From an uncultured Pelagibacteraceae bacterium (GTDB lineage Bacteria > Pseudomonadota > Alphaproteobacteria > Pelagibacterales > Pelagibacteraceae): a stretch of 64,000 bases of DNA. The DNA lies in assembly GCA_902616725.1 (NCBI GenBank), contig CACMTZ010000002.1:1-64000 (forward strand). The letters are read 5' to 3'. A program made the translations under genes and the position numbers. This document shows, piece by piece, positions 57,131 to 64,000 of this stretch; position 1 is the first letter of the stretch; each line of letters starts with the position of its first letter. The notes beneath the pieces were generated by a model that worked only from the letters and a program-made list of their open reading frames with translations, was not told the origin of the DNA and made no database searches.

Positions 57131-57253
57131 ATGCAAACATTAATTCTATTAGCTTTAGTTATTGTGATCGGGTGGATATTATTTAGACCTATCACGAAAA
57201 AAGAACTGGATAGATTTAATGATAAAGACTGGCCAGATATGGATTTACATTAA
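57131..57253 (+). CDS. 40-aa single-helix membrane protein, paralogue of the lon-downstream ORF
   Basis: ATG at 57131, 3 bp after the M23 stop. The 40-aa product has a hydrophobic helix (residues 3-18, including LVIVIGWILF) followed by RPITKKELDRFNDKDW and an acidic end. The tail aligns with RPTSKTEKDNFNSKNNW of the ORF at 37265-37384, sharing R-P, K, E, D, F-N, K and W in the same order. The stop shares TTAA with convergent xsc. Two similar copies at unlinked sites argue for a real conserved family. Function unknown. Confidence 0.68.
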   Translation: MQTLILLALVIVIGWILFRPITKKELDRFNDKDWPDMDLH

Positions 57254-59034
57254 GAATTTAAAGAAGGCTGCTTCTTCATATCTTCTTTTTTAATACCAGC
57301 TACTCTTACTGGTTTTTTCATAGCATCTCTTCTAAAAGGTTCACCTAATTCTTGATTTAATATCACTTCAATAAATGTTGTAATACCTTTCTTTTGATCA
57401 GCACAAGATTGTTTAATGGCAGCTGTAGTCTCTTCCATAGTCTTAACAGTAACTCCTTTTAAACCACAGGCCTCTGCTACTTTTGCAAAACTTAATTCTG
57501 GATCGAGTTCTGTTCCAACAAAATTATTATCAAACCAAAGAGTCGTATTTCTTTTTTCAGCGCCCCACTGGTAGTTTCTAAAAATTACCATTGTAATTGC
57601 AGGCCACTCCTCTCGTGCACAAGAACTCATTTCGTTCATACTTATTCCAAATGCTCCATCTCCTGCAAAACCAATTACAGGTGTGTCTGGACAACCGATT
57701 TTAGCACCTAGTATTGATGGAAAACCATAACCACAAGGACCAAATAAACCTGGCGCTAAATATTTTCTTGGCTTTTCGAATGTTGGATAAGCATTTCCAA
57801 TTGCACAGTTATTTCCAATATCACTCGATATAATTACATCCTCAGGCATACCAGCTTGAATAGCTCGCCAAGCTTGTCTTGGTGACATTCTATCTGCGTC
57901 TCTTTCTCTAGCTTCTTTGTTCCAAACTGTTCCTTCGTCATCATCTTCATGATCTAAACTAGACAATTTTTGTAACCATGCTGATTTTGTCTGATGAATT
58001 AAATCTTTTCTTTTTTGTCTATCGGTATCGCCTGCATTTGAAGACAGCTTTTCTAAAATCTGCGTTGCAACTAATTTTGCATCACCACTAATTCCAACTG
58101 TAACTTTTTTAGTTAATCCAATTCTATCTGGATTCATATCAACTTGAATTATACTTGCTTTTTTTGGCCAATAATCAATTCCATAACCTGGTAGAGTTGA
58201 AAAAGGATTCAATCTTGTTCCTAAGGCTAAAACGACATCAGCTTTAGAAATTAATTCCATCGCAGCTTTTGATCCATTGTATCCTAATGGTCCAACTGCT
58301 AAAGGATGACTTCCTGGAAAACTATCATTGTGTTGATATCCTGAGCAAACAGGTGCATCAAGTTTTTCAGCAAGTTTTTTAGTTTCTTCAATTGCTCCGC
58401 CAATAACAACACCTGCTCCAGATAAAATAACTGGAAATTTCGCTTTAGATAATAAATCTGCTGCCTTAGCAATTGCATCAGCACCTCCACCTTGTCTTTC
58501 TAATCTGACGATTGGGGGAAGGTCTATGTCAATCACTTGACACCAATAATCTCTTGGAACGTTTATTTGTGCTGGTGCTGAACCTCTTATTGCTTTTTCT
58601 ATTACTCTATTTAAAACTTCAGCCATTCTTGAAGGATCTCTAACCTCTTCTTGATAACAAACCATGTCTTTAAATAAATTCATTTGCTCTACTTCTTGAA
58701 AACCACCTTGCCCCATAGTTTTATTTGCAGCTTGTGGTGTTACTAATAATAAAGGTGTGTGGTTCCAATAAGCAGTTTTAATTGGTGTTACTAATCCTGT
58801 AATACCTGGACCATTTTGTGCAATGACCATTGACATTTTTCCTGTAGCTCTTGTGTAACCATCTGCAATCAAACCACCATTTGTTTCGTGTGCCACATCC
58901 CAAAAGGTAATTCCTGCATCTGGAAAAATATCAGATATAGGCATGAACGCTGAACCAATAATTCCAAAAGAGTGTTCAATACCATGCATTTGTAAAACTT
59001 TTACAAAAGCTTCTTCTGTTGTCATTTTAGTCAT
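57250..59034 (-). CDS. xsc: Sulfoacetaldehyde acetyltransferase
   Basis: Thiamine-diphosphate enzyme that cleaves sulfoacetaldehyde with phosphate into acetyl phosphate and sulfite, the common final step for C2 sulfonates such as taurine and isethionate. 594 aa, the normal length. The N-terminal pyrimidine domain has the activating Glu in AHETNGGLIADG near residue 50. The TPP motif GDGAFGIS is near 455-462, then the RNYQWGAEKRNTTLWFDN region that is characteristic of Xsc. The divergent suyAB genes and the downstream sulfite functions support the call. An acetolactate-synthase-like enzyme is the only real alternative, and the C-terminal sequence argues against it. Confidence 0.93.
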   Translation of the reverse strand: MTKMTTEEAFVKVLQMHGIEHSFGIIGSAFMPISDIFPDAGITFWDVAHETNGGLIADGYTRATGKMSMVIAQNGPGITGLVTPIKTAYWNHTPLLLVTPQAANKTMGQGGFQEVEQMNLFKDMVCYQEEVRDPSRMAEVLNRVIEKAIRGSAPAQINVPRDYWCQVIDIDLPPIVRLERQGGGADAIAKAADLLSKAKFPVILSGAGVVIGGAIEETKKLAEKLDAPVCSGYQHNDSFPGSHPLAVGPLGYNGSKAAMELISKADVVLALGTRLNPFSTLPGYGIDYWPKKASIIQVDMNPDRIGLTKKVTVGISGDAKLVATQILEKLSSNAGDTDRQKRKDLIHQTKSAWLQKLSSLDHEDDDEGTVWNKEARERDADRMSPRQAWRAIQAGMPEDVIISSDIGNNCAIGNAYPTFEKPRKYLAPGLFGPCGYGFPSILGAKIGCPDTPVIGFAGDGAFGISMNEMSSCAREEWPAITMVIFRNYQWGAEKRNTTLWFDNNFVGTELDPELSFAKVAEACGLKGVTVKTMEETTAAIKQSCADQKKGITTFIEVILNQELGEPFRRDAMKKPVRVAGIKKEDMKKQPSLNS

Positions 59035-59100
59035 TTGTAGAACCTTTCTAAATTACTTTAGAACAATTTTTTTAAAAATTAATTGTTAATTTTTGCGATT

Positions 59101-59130
59101 AATATATAAGATTTTAGAAAATTCAAACAA
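59101..59130. promoter_or_regulatory. Overlapping divergent promoters between xsc and suyA
   Basis: For suyA (+): TTGTTA (59083-59088) and TATAAG (59105-59110) with 16 bp between. For xsc (-): TTGTTT (59130-59125) and TATATT (59106-59101) with 18 bp between. The two -10 boxes share 59105-59106, so the promoters would exclude each other. An AACAATT/AATTGTT inverted repeat (59062-59068 and 59081-59087) lies in the same spacer and could be an operator. All are candidates by eye. Confidence 0.35.
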
Positions 59131-59149
59131 ACAAATCGACACTATATTA

Positions 59150-59434
59150 ATGTCAACAGATATTATAATTCACGACAAAAAAGACAATGTTGGTGTAGTT
59201 GTAATAGAAAAAATAACTCCAAAACAAGATTGTAAATGCTGGATAATGGAGAACGATAGCTCGGTTAACATTCAATCTGCAGATGAAATCCCTCTAGGCC
59301 ATAAAATTGCAATGATTGACTTAAAAGAGGGAGATACAATTTTAAAATATGGTCACGATATAGGTAAAGTAGTTAAAGCAATTAAAAAAGGTCAACATGT
59401 GCACGTTCATAACGTCAAAACAAAAAAATGGTAA
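59150..59434 (+). CDS. suyA: Sulfolactate sulfo-lyase subunit alpha (SAF domain)
   Basis: Small subunit of (2R)-sulfolactate sulfo-lyase, which converts 3-sulfolactate to pyruvate and sulfite. I take the ATG at 59150 (94 aa); the TTG at 59093 would add 19 residues unlike the family. The SAF-type beta-clip region is visible: LGHKIAMIDLKEGDTILKYGHDIG spread around residues 49-72, with HVHVHNV near 84. The same domain occurs in the altronate dehydratase N-terminus, so the choice of SuyA rests on the partner gene and on xsc nearby. It precedes suyB by 4 bp. Confidence 0.82.
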   Translation: MSTDIIIHDKKDNVGVVVIEKITPKQDCKCWIMENDSSVNIQSADEIPLGHKIAMIDLKEGDTILKYGHDIGKVVKAIKKGQHVHVHNVKTKKW

Positions 59435-59438
59435 TTAG

Positions 59439-60605
59439 ATGGAAATTCCAAAAAGTTTTTTAGGTTATAAAAGAGAAAATGGCAGAGCAGGAACAAGAAA
59501 TCATGTAATCATTTTACCTGTTGATGATATTTCAAACGCATGTGCTGAAGCAGTTGCAAATAACATTAAAGGAACAATAGCTCTGCCCCATTCTTATGGA
59601 AGATTACAATTCGGAGCAGATTTAGAATTACATTTTAGAACAATGATTGGAACTGGTAGCAACCCAAATGTTGCAGCGGTAATTGTGATTGGTATTGAGC
59701 CTAAATGGACTAAGAGAATTGTAGATGGAATTGCAAAAACTGGAAAACCAGTTGAAGGTTTCCATATTGAACGTACAGGGGATATTGGAACTGTAATGAA
59801 AGCCTCAAAAAAAGCTCAAGAATTTGTTATGTGGGCCTCTGAAAAACAAAGAGAGGAATGCCCGATAAGTGATTTATGGATTTCAGTAAAATGTGGAGAG
59901 TCTGATACTACTTCTGGATTAGCTTCCAATCCGACTGTCGGAAATTTAATGGATAAACTTGAACCACTTGGAGTTCATTTATGTTTTGGAGAAACATCAG
60001 AACTTACAGGAGCAGAAAAAGTTTGTGCTACAAGAGGTGCTACAAAAGAAGCATCAGATAAATTTATGAAAACTTGGAGTGCCTATAATGATTTTATTTT
60101 AAAAGAAGCAACTGATGACCTTTCTGAAAGTCAACCAACTGCTGGTAATATAGCAGGTGGTTTAACAACTATTGAGGAAAAAGCTTTTGGAAATTTTCAA
60201 AAAATAGGAAATTGTAAATTTATTGATGTTTTAGAACCGGCTGAAGAACCAAAAAAAGGAAAAGGTTTATACTTTATGGATACGTCATCTGCTGCAGCAG
60301 AGTGTGTAACACTGCAAGCAGCTGCAGGATTTAATATTCATTTATTCCCGACAGGCCAGGGTAATATCGTTGGTAACCCAATTGAACCAGTTATAAAATT
60401 AACTGCAAATCCATTAACAGTCAAATCTATGGGAGAGCATATTGATTGTGATGTTTCAAAAATTCTCTCGAGAGAAATGAATTTGTCTGAAGCTGGAGAT
60501 GAATTGATTAAAACAACTTTAAAAGTTGCAAATGGTAGGCTCACTTGTGCTGAAGCTCTAGGTCATAGAGAATTTGTAATGACCAAATTGTACCGAAGTG
60601 CTTAA
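59439..60605 (+). CDS. suyB: Sulfolactate sulfo-lyase subunit beta (UxaA-family)
   Basis: Large catalytic subunit of sulfolactate sulfo-lyase, 388 aa, in the UxaA/altronate dehydratase superfamily. Landmarks: [17 protein letters not shown] near residues 6-22, [18 protein letters not shown] near 149-166 with the Cys that may help bind a metal or Fe-S cluster, and a C-terminal [16 protein letters not shown] region near 303-318. In the UxaA fold the C-terminal domain carries the reaction. Sugar-acid dehydratase is the alternative, but the split suyA-suyB form next to xsc and aprA favours sulfolactate. It ends 5 bp before convergent tauE. Confidence 0.85.
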   Translation: MEIPKSFLGYKRENGRAGTRNHVIILPVDDISNACAEAVANNIKGTIALPHSYGRLQFGADLELHFRTMIGTGSNPNVAAVIVIGIEPKWTKRIVDGIAKTGKPVEGFHIERTGDIGTVMKASKKAQEFVMWASEKQREECPISDLWISVKCGESDTTSGLASNPTVGNLMDKLEPLGVHLCFGETSELTGAEKVCATRGATKEASDKFMKTWSAYNDFILKEATDDLSESQPTAGNIAGGLTTIEEKAFGNFQKIGNCKFIDVLEPAEEPKKGKGLYFMDTSSAAAECVTLQAAAGFNIHLFPTGQGNIVGNPIEPVIKLTANPLTVKSMGEHIDCDVSKILSREMNLSEAGDELIKTTLKVANGRLTCAEALGHREFVMTKLYRSA

Positions 60606-60610
60606 AATTT

Positions 60611-61696
60611 TTACTTAGCTGGTTTACTAAAGTGCTTCTTTTTTAAATCAGACAAAAATCTTCGAATAAATGCTGCAGCAACACCTAACGCTATAGCAAA
60701 AAATATAGAAAATAAACTATACACGATTGGCATGTCTTTAGAAAATTTCTGAACTAAAACTGATAATGGTGTTAAGTCTTTTTCTGCAACCTCAGTGATG
60801 CCGTTCATAGTATGATCAACAAAAAAAGTATCATACGCAATTGCAATTCCAACAATTAATAATAAAACTGCTAATAGCGCTTTTAGTCCTGAACTTTCAA
60901 TTGATTGTCCAATTTTTTGACCTGTTTGTACTCCAATTATCGAACCGATAACCAACATTAAAACTAAAATTAAATCTATAGATCCATAATTGAATGCATG
61001 TAAAAACGTAACAATGACACTTACAAAAATAGTTACAAACAAAGAAGTTCCCGGAACTAATTTAGTTGGCATACCAATTATATAAATCATTGCAGGTACT
61101 AGTATGAAAGCTCCACCAATACCCATAATTGCAGCAATAAAACCTACAAATAAACCAATGATAATTGGCGTGAATGCACTCTCATATAATTTTGATTTAG
61201 GAAATCTCATCCTAAATGGAAGACCATGTATCCAATAATGAACGTGTAATTTTCGTTTTACAATAGTATTTTTTCTAGCTTTATCGATCTCACCAAGACT
61301 TTCAACAAGCATTAAAGTTCCAATAATTGCCAAGATATACATGTAAGCAAGTGAAATAACAGTATCTATTTTGCCAATGTCTTTAAAGTAAGTAAATGTA
61401 TAAATTCCAATTATAGTTCCTATTGCACCACCAATAACAATCATAAAACCCATTTTGTAATCCAATGTATTTTTTAGATAGTGTGTGGTAGATCCAGAAA
61501 CAGAGGTTGCTAAAATGTTATTTGCTTCATTAGCAACAGCATAAGCTGGTGGGACTCCTAAAAAAATTAAGAAAGGTGTCATTAAAAAACCACCTCCTAC
61601 TCCAAATAGTCCTGATAAAACTCCAACTAAAGCACTTAATAAAATGATTTCAATAGCAGTAACATGTACTTGTGCTATTGGTAAGAATACTTCCAT
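60611..61696 (-). CDS. TauE/SafE-family sulfite (sulfonate) exporter
   Basis: 361 aa inner-membrane protein with about eight to nine helices in two repeats. The TauE/SafE repeat starts are seen as LVGVLSGLFGVGGGFLMTPFL near residues 23-44 (quoted part: GLFGVGGGFLMTP) and GFIAAIMGIGGAFILVP near 188-204. The Gly-rich GxGGGF pair is diagnostic. In sulfonate degraders this family exports toxic sulfite released by Xsc or SuyAB; import of small acids is also known. Position between suyB and aprA supports sulfite export. A 44-aa ORF lies 28 bp upstream. Confidence 0.88.
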   Translation of the reverse strand: MEVFLPIAQVHVTAIEIILLSALVGVLSGLFGVGGGFLMTPFLIFLGVPPAYAVANEANNILATSVSGSTTHYLKNTLDYKMGFMIVIGGAIGTIIGIYTFTYFKDIGKIDTVISLAYMYILAIIGTLMLVESLGEIDKARKNTIVKRKLHVHYWIHGLPFRMRFPKSKLYESAFTPIIIGLFVGFIAAIMGIGGAFILVPAMIYIIGMPTKLVPGTSLFVTIFVSVIVTFLHAFNYGSIDLILVLMLVIGSIIGVQTGQKIGQSIESSGLKALLAVLLLIVGIAIAYDTFFVDHTMNGITEVAEKDLTPLSVLVQKFSKDMPIVYSLFSIFFAIALGVAAAFIRRFLSDLKKKHFSKPAK

Positions 61697-61724
61697 TTAA
61701 AATAATTAACTTTTTTAAAAAAAT

Positions 61725-61859
61725 TTATTTAAAAGTTAAAAAAGTTCCAAATAATATTACACCCCAGCAAGCTAATATTGCTGAAAAAATTCCTGTTTTA
61801 ATTAAAGTTGTTTTATAATTTAAGATTTTTTGTAGAATTTTTATATTTGAAAGGTGCAT
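61725..61859 (-). CDS. 44-aa small membrane protein between the 116-aa gene and tauE
   Basis: ATG at 61859 with a good Shine-Dalgarno (GAGG six bases upstream). The 44-aa product is basic for residues 1-22 (ILQKILNYKTTLIKTG), then a single hydrophobic helix (FSAILACWGVILFGTFL) with one Cys, ending TFK. No family recognised. The region upstream in another frame also looks coding, so a frameshifted older gene is possible (see findings). In the aprA-tauE transcript by position. Confidence 0.5.
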   Translation of the reverse strand: MHLSNIKILQKILNYKTTLIKTGIFSAILACWGVILFGTFLTFK

Positions 61860-61902
61860 CTATATCCTCAATAGCACCAGCAGAAAAATTGTCAAACTTT
61901 AA

Positions 61903-62253
61903 TTAATAAATTGTGGCTCCAAAAATTTTTACCTCTCCATCCTCAACACCAAGGACCAACCTTCCTAAAAATTCTCCAGGCACCTCCTTATTAGTCTGCT
62001 TAATTAATACGGTAATATGATCACCTCTTCTTAATGTTCCGAACGGTTCATAGGTCTCATTTAAGTTGGTGATAATCTTGTTGTTAGCCCATTGCTTTCC
62101 AAGCTCTACTTCGTTGGCGCCAAACAGCATTTGGGTAGAGAAATCTCTAGTAAAGCCACCATAATCTTTCATATTTGAGGCTCTTACGAGATTATCCCAA
62201 AAAGGCTTGGCTATCGCAAATATCTCCTCATCAGATTTTTTCAAAAGGTCCAT
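61903..62253 (-). CDS. 116-aa protein of unknown function in the apr operon
   Basis: 116 aa, no signal peptide or membrane segment. Starts MDLLKKSDEEIFAIAKPFWDNL, with a helix-rich N-terminus and then alternating beta-like segments (EFLGRLVLGVEDGEVKIFGA) at the C-terminus, the pattern of an NTF2/SnoaL-like cone fold (inference). It begins 21 bp after the aprA stop, so it is cotranscribed with aprA. A role in AprAB maturation or sulfur-intermediate handling is speculation. Confidence 0.7.
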   Translation of the reverse strand: MDLLKKSDEEIFAIAKPFWDNLVRASNMKDYGGFTRDFSTQMLFGANEVELGKQWANNKIITNLNETYEPFGTLRRGDHITVLIKQTNKEVPGEFLGRLVLGVEDGEVKIFGATIY

Positions 62254-62274
62254 AAAGAAGTTTGGAATATGGTG

Positions 62275-64000
62275 TTACGAAGCCTTCTTCTTCTCTTTTT
62301 CGTCAACGATATGATAAACCGGCACTTTTTCTAGAGTAAATTTTCCTGTTTTAGGGTCTCTTCTAGAAACTGTTAAACAATGCCAATTTTCATCATCAAG
62401 TTTCATGTGATCGCCCCTGTAATAATAACCTGGCCAACGAGTTTCTTCTCTAAATAATGTATGCTCAGTTACACATTGTGAAGTTAGAGCTCTGTGTTTA
62501 AGCTCCCAGGCTCTCATTAATTGATGATAATCCTCAGCTCCCACATTTTCCAAATCTTCCTGTAACCATTCTAAAAGTTCAAGAGCCCTCTTAAGCATAT
62601 TGCCGTTCGTCATGTAATTTGAGGTAATTCCCCCGACATACTCATCCATAATTTTTTGAAGTCTTTGTAATCCTTGTATTGGAGAAATATAGCTTGGTGA
62701 AACAGTTCCGCCAGTGATCTCGTTTTGAGCTACTGTGTAAGTTTCTAAAGGTTTGTAAACTGCCTTTTTAAAATCCTCACATTGTTTATCTGTAACATTA
62801 ATTCCTTCTGCTTTTTTATCCTCTATATATTTTACTGCTGCTTTTGCGGCTAATCTTCCTTCAGTAAAAGAACCTGATGAAAATTTGTGAGCACTACCCC
62901 CTACTGTATCTCCAGCACCAAAAAGTCCATCGATTGTAAGCATTCTGTTATAACCCCAGAAATATTCTGGTGGAGATAGATCTTCTGGTCCACTTACCCA
63001 AGCTCCAGAGCATGTTGCGTGTGATCCCATAACATAAGGCTCAGAAGTTGTTAATTCTGGATTTGTATATTTTGGATCAATATTTTGAGATGCCCAAACT
63101 ACAGCTTGACCAACAGTCATACCTAAAAAGTTTTCCCAACCCACAGTCTCTAAATGAGGATCTTGGAAAGCTTCTTTAGTTACCATATGTATCGGACCAC
63201 CACCTGCAGCAACCTCTTGAATAAAGGCATGGTTTCTCAAACAAGTGGGAGTTGGATGATGATCGATGTATTCTCCAACTAACTCTTTAGTTTGTTCATA
63301 CCATTTTTTTTCATAATTTTCGCCATTAGCATTTTGTGTGTATGTTTTTAAATGTAAAAAATATGCTCCAACTGGTCCATAACCATCTTTAAATCTGCAC
63401 AATACAATTCTGTTTTCCATTTGAGTCATCTTTGCACCCGCTGCAATAGGTAAAGCATAAGCAGATCCATTACTCCAAGGTGCATACCAAGTTCTTCCCA
63501 TACCTTCTCCAACTGCTCTTGGTTTAAAAATATGTGATGCTCCACCAGCTGAAACTATAACTGCTTTTGCTCTGAACACATGAAAATCACCTGTTCTCAT
63601 ATTAAAACCAACTGCACCACCAATTCTATTTTCTTGAGATTCATCCATCAACAAATGAGTAATCATTATTCTGTTGTAAATTTTATCTGCAGATTTTTTT
63701 GCTGCCTCAGCAACAATTGGTTTATAGCTTTCGCCATGAATCATTATTTGCCATTTACCTTCTCTTAGATATCTTCCAGTTTTTTCATTTTTCATCATTG
63801 GAAGACCCCACTCATCAAACATATGAACAGTTGAGTCTACATGACGAGCCATGTCATAACCCAAATCTTCTCTAACCATTCCCATTAAATCATTTCTGGC
63901 ATACCTTACATGGTCTTCGGGTTGATTTTCATCCCATTGCATACCCATATAACAATTGATTGCATATAAACCTTGTGCAACTGCACCACTTCGATCAATG
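62275..64000 (-). CDS. aprA: Adenylylsulfate reductase alpha subunit, 5' end beyond window
   Basis: FAD-containing large subunit of APS reductase; in non-sulfate-reducers it can run in reverse, joining sulfite and AMP into APS. The window holds the last 574 codons; the reading frame stays open to base 64000, upstream of the first in-window ATG, with the family stretch RSGAVAQGLYAINCY just before it. Visible motifs include FKPRAVGEGMGRTWYAPWSNG, QMENRIVLCRFKDGYGPVGA (in part), and LFGAGDTVGGSAHKFSSGSF. It ends with a Lys-rich tail. aprB is expected just upstream, outside the window. Partial at the right edge, so completeness is unknown. Confidence 0.92.
   Translation of the reverse strand, partial: IDRSGAVAQGLYAINCYMGMQWDENQPEDHVRYARNDLMGMVREDLGYDMARHVDSTVHMFDEWGLPMMKNEKTGRYLREGKWQIMIHGESYKPIVAEAAKKSADKIYNRIMITHLLMDESQENRIGGAVGFNMRTGDFHVFRAKAVIVSAGGASHIFKPRAVGEGMGRTWYAPWSNGSAYALPIAAGAKMTQMENRIVLCRFKDGYGPVGAYFLHLKTYTQNANGENYEKKWYEQTKELVGEYIDHHPTPTCLRNHAFIQEVAAGGGPIHMVTKEAFQDPHLETVGWENFLGMTVGQAVVWASQNIDPKYTNPELTTSEPYVMGSHATCSGAWVSGPEDLSPPEYFWGYNRMLTIDGLFGAGDTVGGSAHKFSSGSFTEGRLAAKAAVKYIEDKKAEGINVTDKQCEDFKKAVYKPLETYTVAQNEITGGTVSPSYISPIQGLQRLQKIMDEYVGGITSNYMTNGNMLKRALELLEWLQEDLENVGAEDYHQLMRAWELKHRALTSQCVTEHTLFREETRWPGYYYRGDHMKLDDENWHCLTVSRRDPKTGKFTLEKVPVYHIVDEKEKKKAS

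Noticed and set aside
58299..58490. 63-aa Leu/Gln-rich frame on the minus strand
   Set aside because: Alternate frame inside xsc; low-complexity composition is a by-product of the real codons.
59093..59149. TTG start that would lengthen suyA by 19 residues
   Set aside because: The extra residues are unlike the SAF family and overlap the promoter region; the ATG at 59150 gives the expected length.
1..64000. CRISPR arrays, insertion sequences, prophage or integrated elements
   Set aside because: No regularly spaced direct repeats, transposase, integrase or phage genes were seen; composition is uniform along the window.

Overview
The window is very AT-rich, compact marine alphaproteobacterial DNA. 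Gene content, gene order, many 1-8 bp overlaps and Lys/Asn/Ile-rich proteins all point to the SAR11 clade (Candidatus Pelagibacter). That assignment is recognition, not a database result. I found no insertion sequences, phage genes or CRISPR arrays, and no gene-free stretch longer than about 210 bases.

Layout. (1) 1-13 kb: gltX on the + strand converges on a minus-strand envelope and translation run, rpsB-tsf-frr-uppS-cdsA-dxr-bamA-skp-fabZ-lpxD-lpxA-lpxI-lpxB. The usual pyrH (between tsf and frr) and rseP (between dxr and bamA) are absent from their normal places. rpsB has a structured leader. (2) 13-23 kb: dnaE, lolD, lolC/E, proS, a DUF1467 protein, RNase J, coaX and a minimal birA. (3) 23-37 kb: a complete fourteen-gene complex I operon, nuoA to nuoN. 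(4) 37-43.4 kb: tRNA-Asp, tRNA-Val, a 39-aa membrane ORF, lon, clpX, clpP, tig and tRNA-Leu. Everything from tRNA-Leu (43367) to lpxB (1421) is on the minus strand, about 42 kb in one direction.

(5) 43.4-47.9 kb: a mixed block of small or poorly known genes: DUF1289, small membrane or secreted proteins, a methyltransferase, a histidine phosphatase, a family 5-like uracil-DNA glycosylase, a YbgC thioesterase and DUF3047. (6) 47.9-57.3 kb: a transport and catabolism locus. dctP-dctQ-dctM, an NCS1 permease and an SDR dehydrogenase run leftwards. A GMC flavin oxidoreductase, a TerC-like membrane protein, a second SDR, an M23 peptidase and a 40-aa membrane ORF run rightwards. (7) 57.2-64 kb: an organosulfonate and sulfite module: xsc, divergent suyAB, a TauE/SafE-type exporter, two small unknown proteins and aprA, which runs off the right edge.

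How the genes fit together: Xsc and SuyAB both release sulfite from C2 and C3 sulfonates, giving acetyl phosphate and pyruvate. AprA (oxidation to APS) and TauE (export) would deal with that sulfite. The neighbouring TRAP transporter and GMC oxidoreductase could feed the module, for example with isethionate, but this is inference. The most unusual structural points are two paralogous ~40-aa membrane ORFs, three convergent gene pairs that each share a TTAA double stop, a divergent pair with start codons 2 bp apart, and a trigger factor gene that starts 10 nt after a tRNA.
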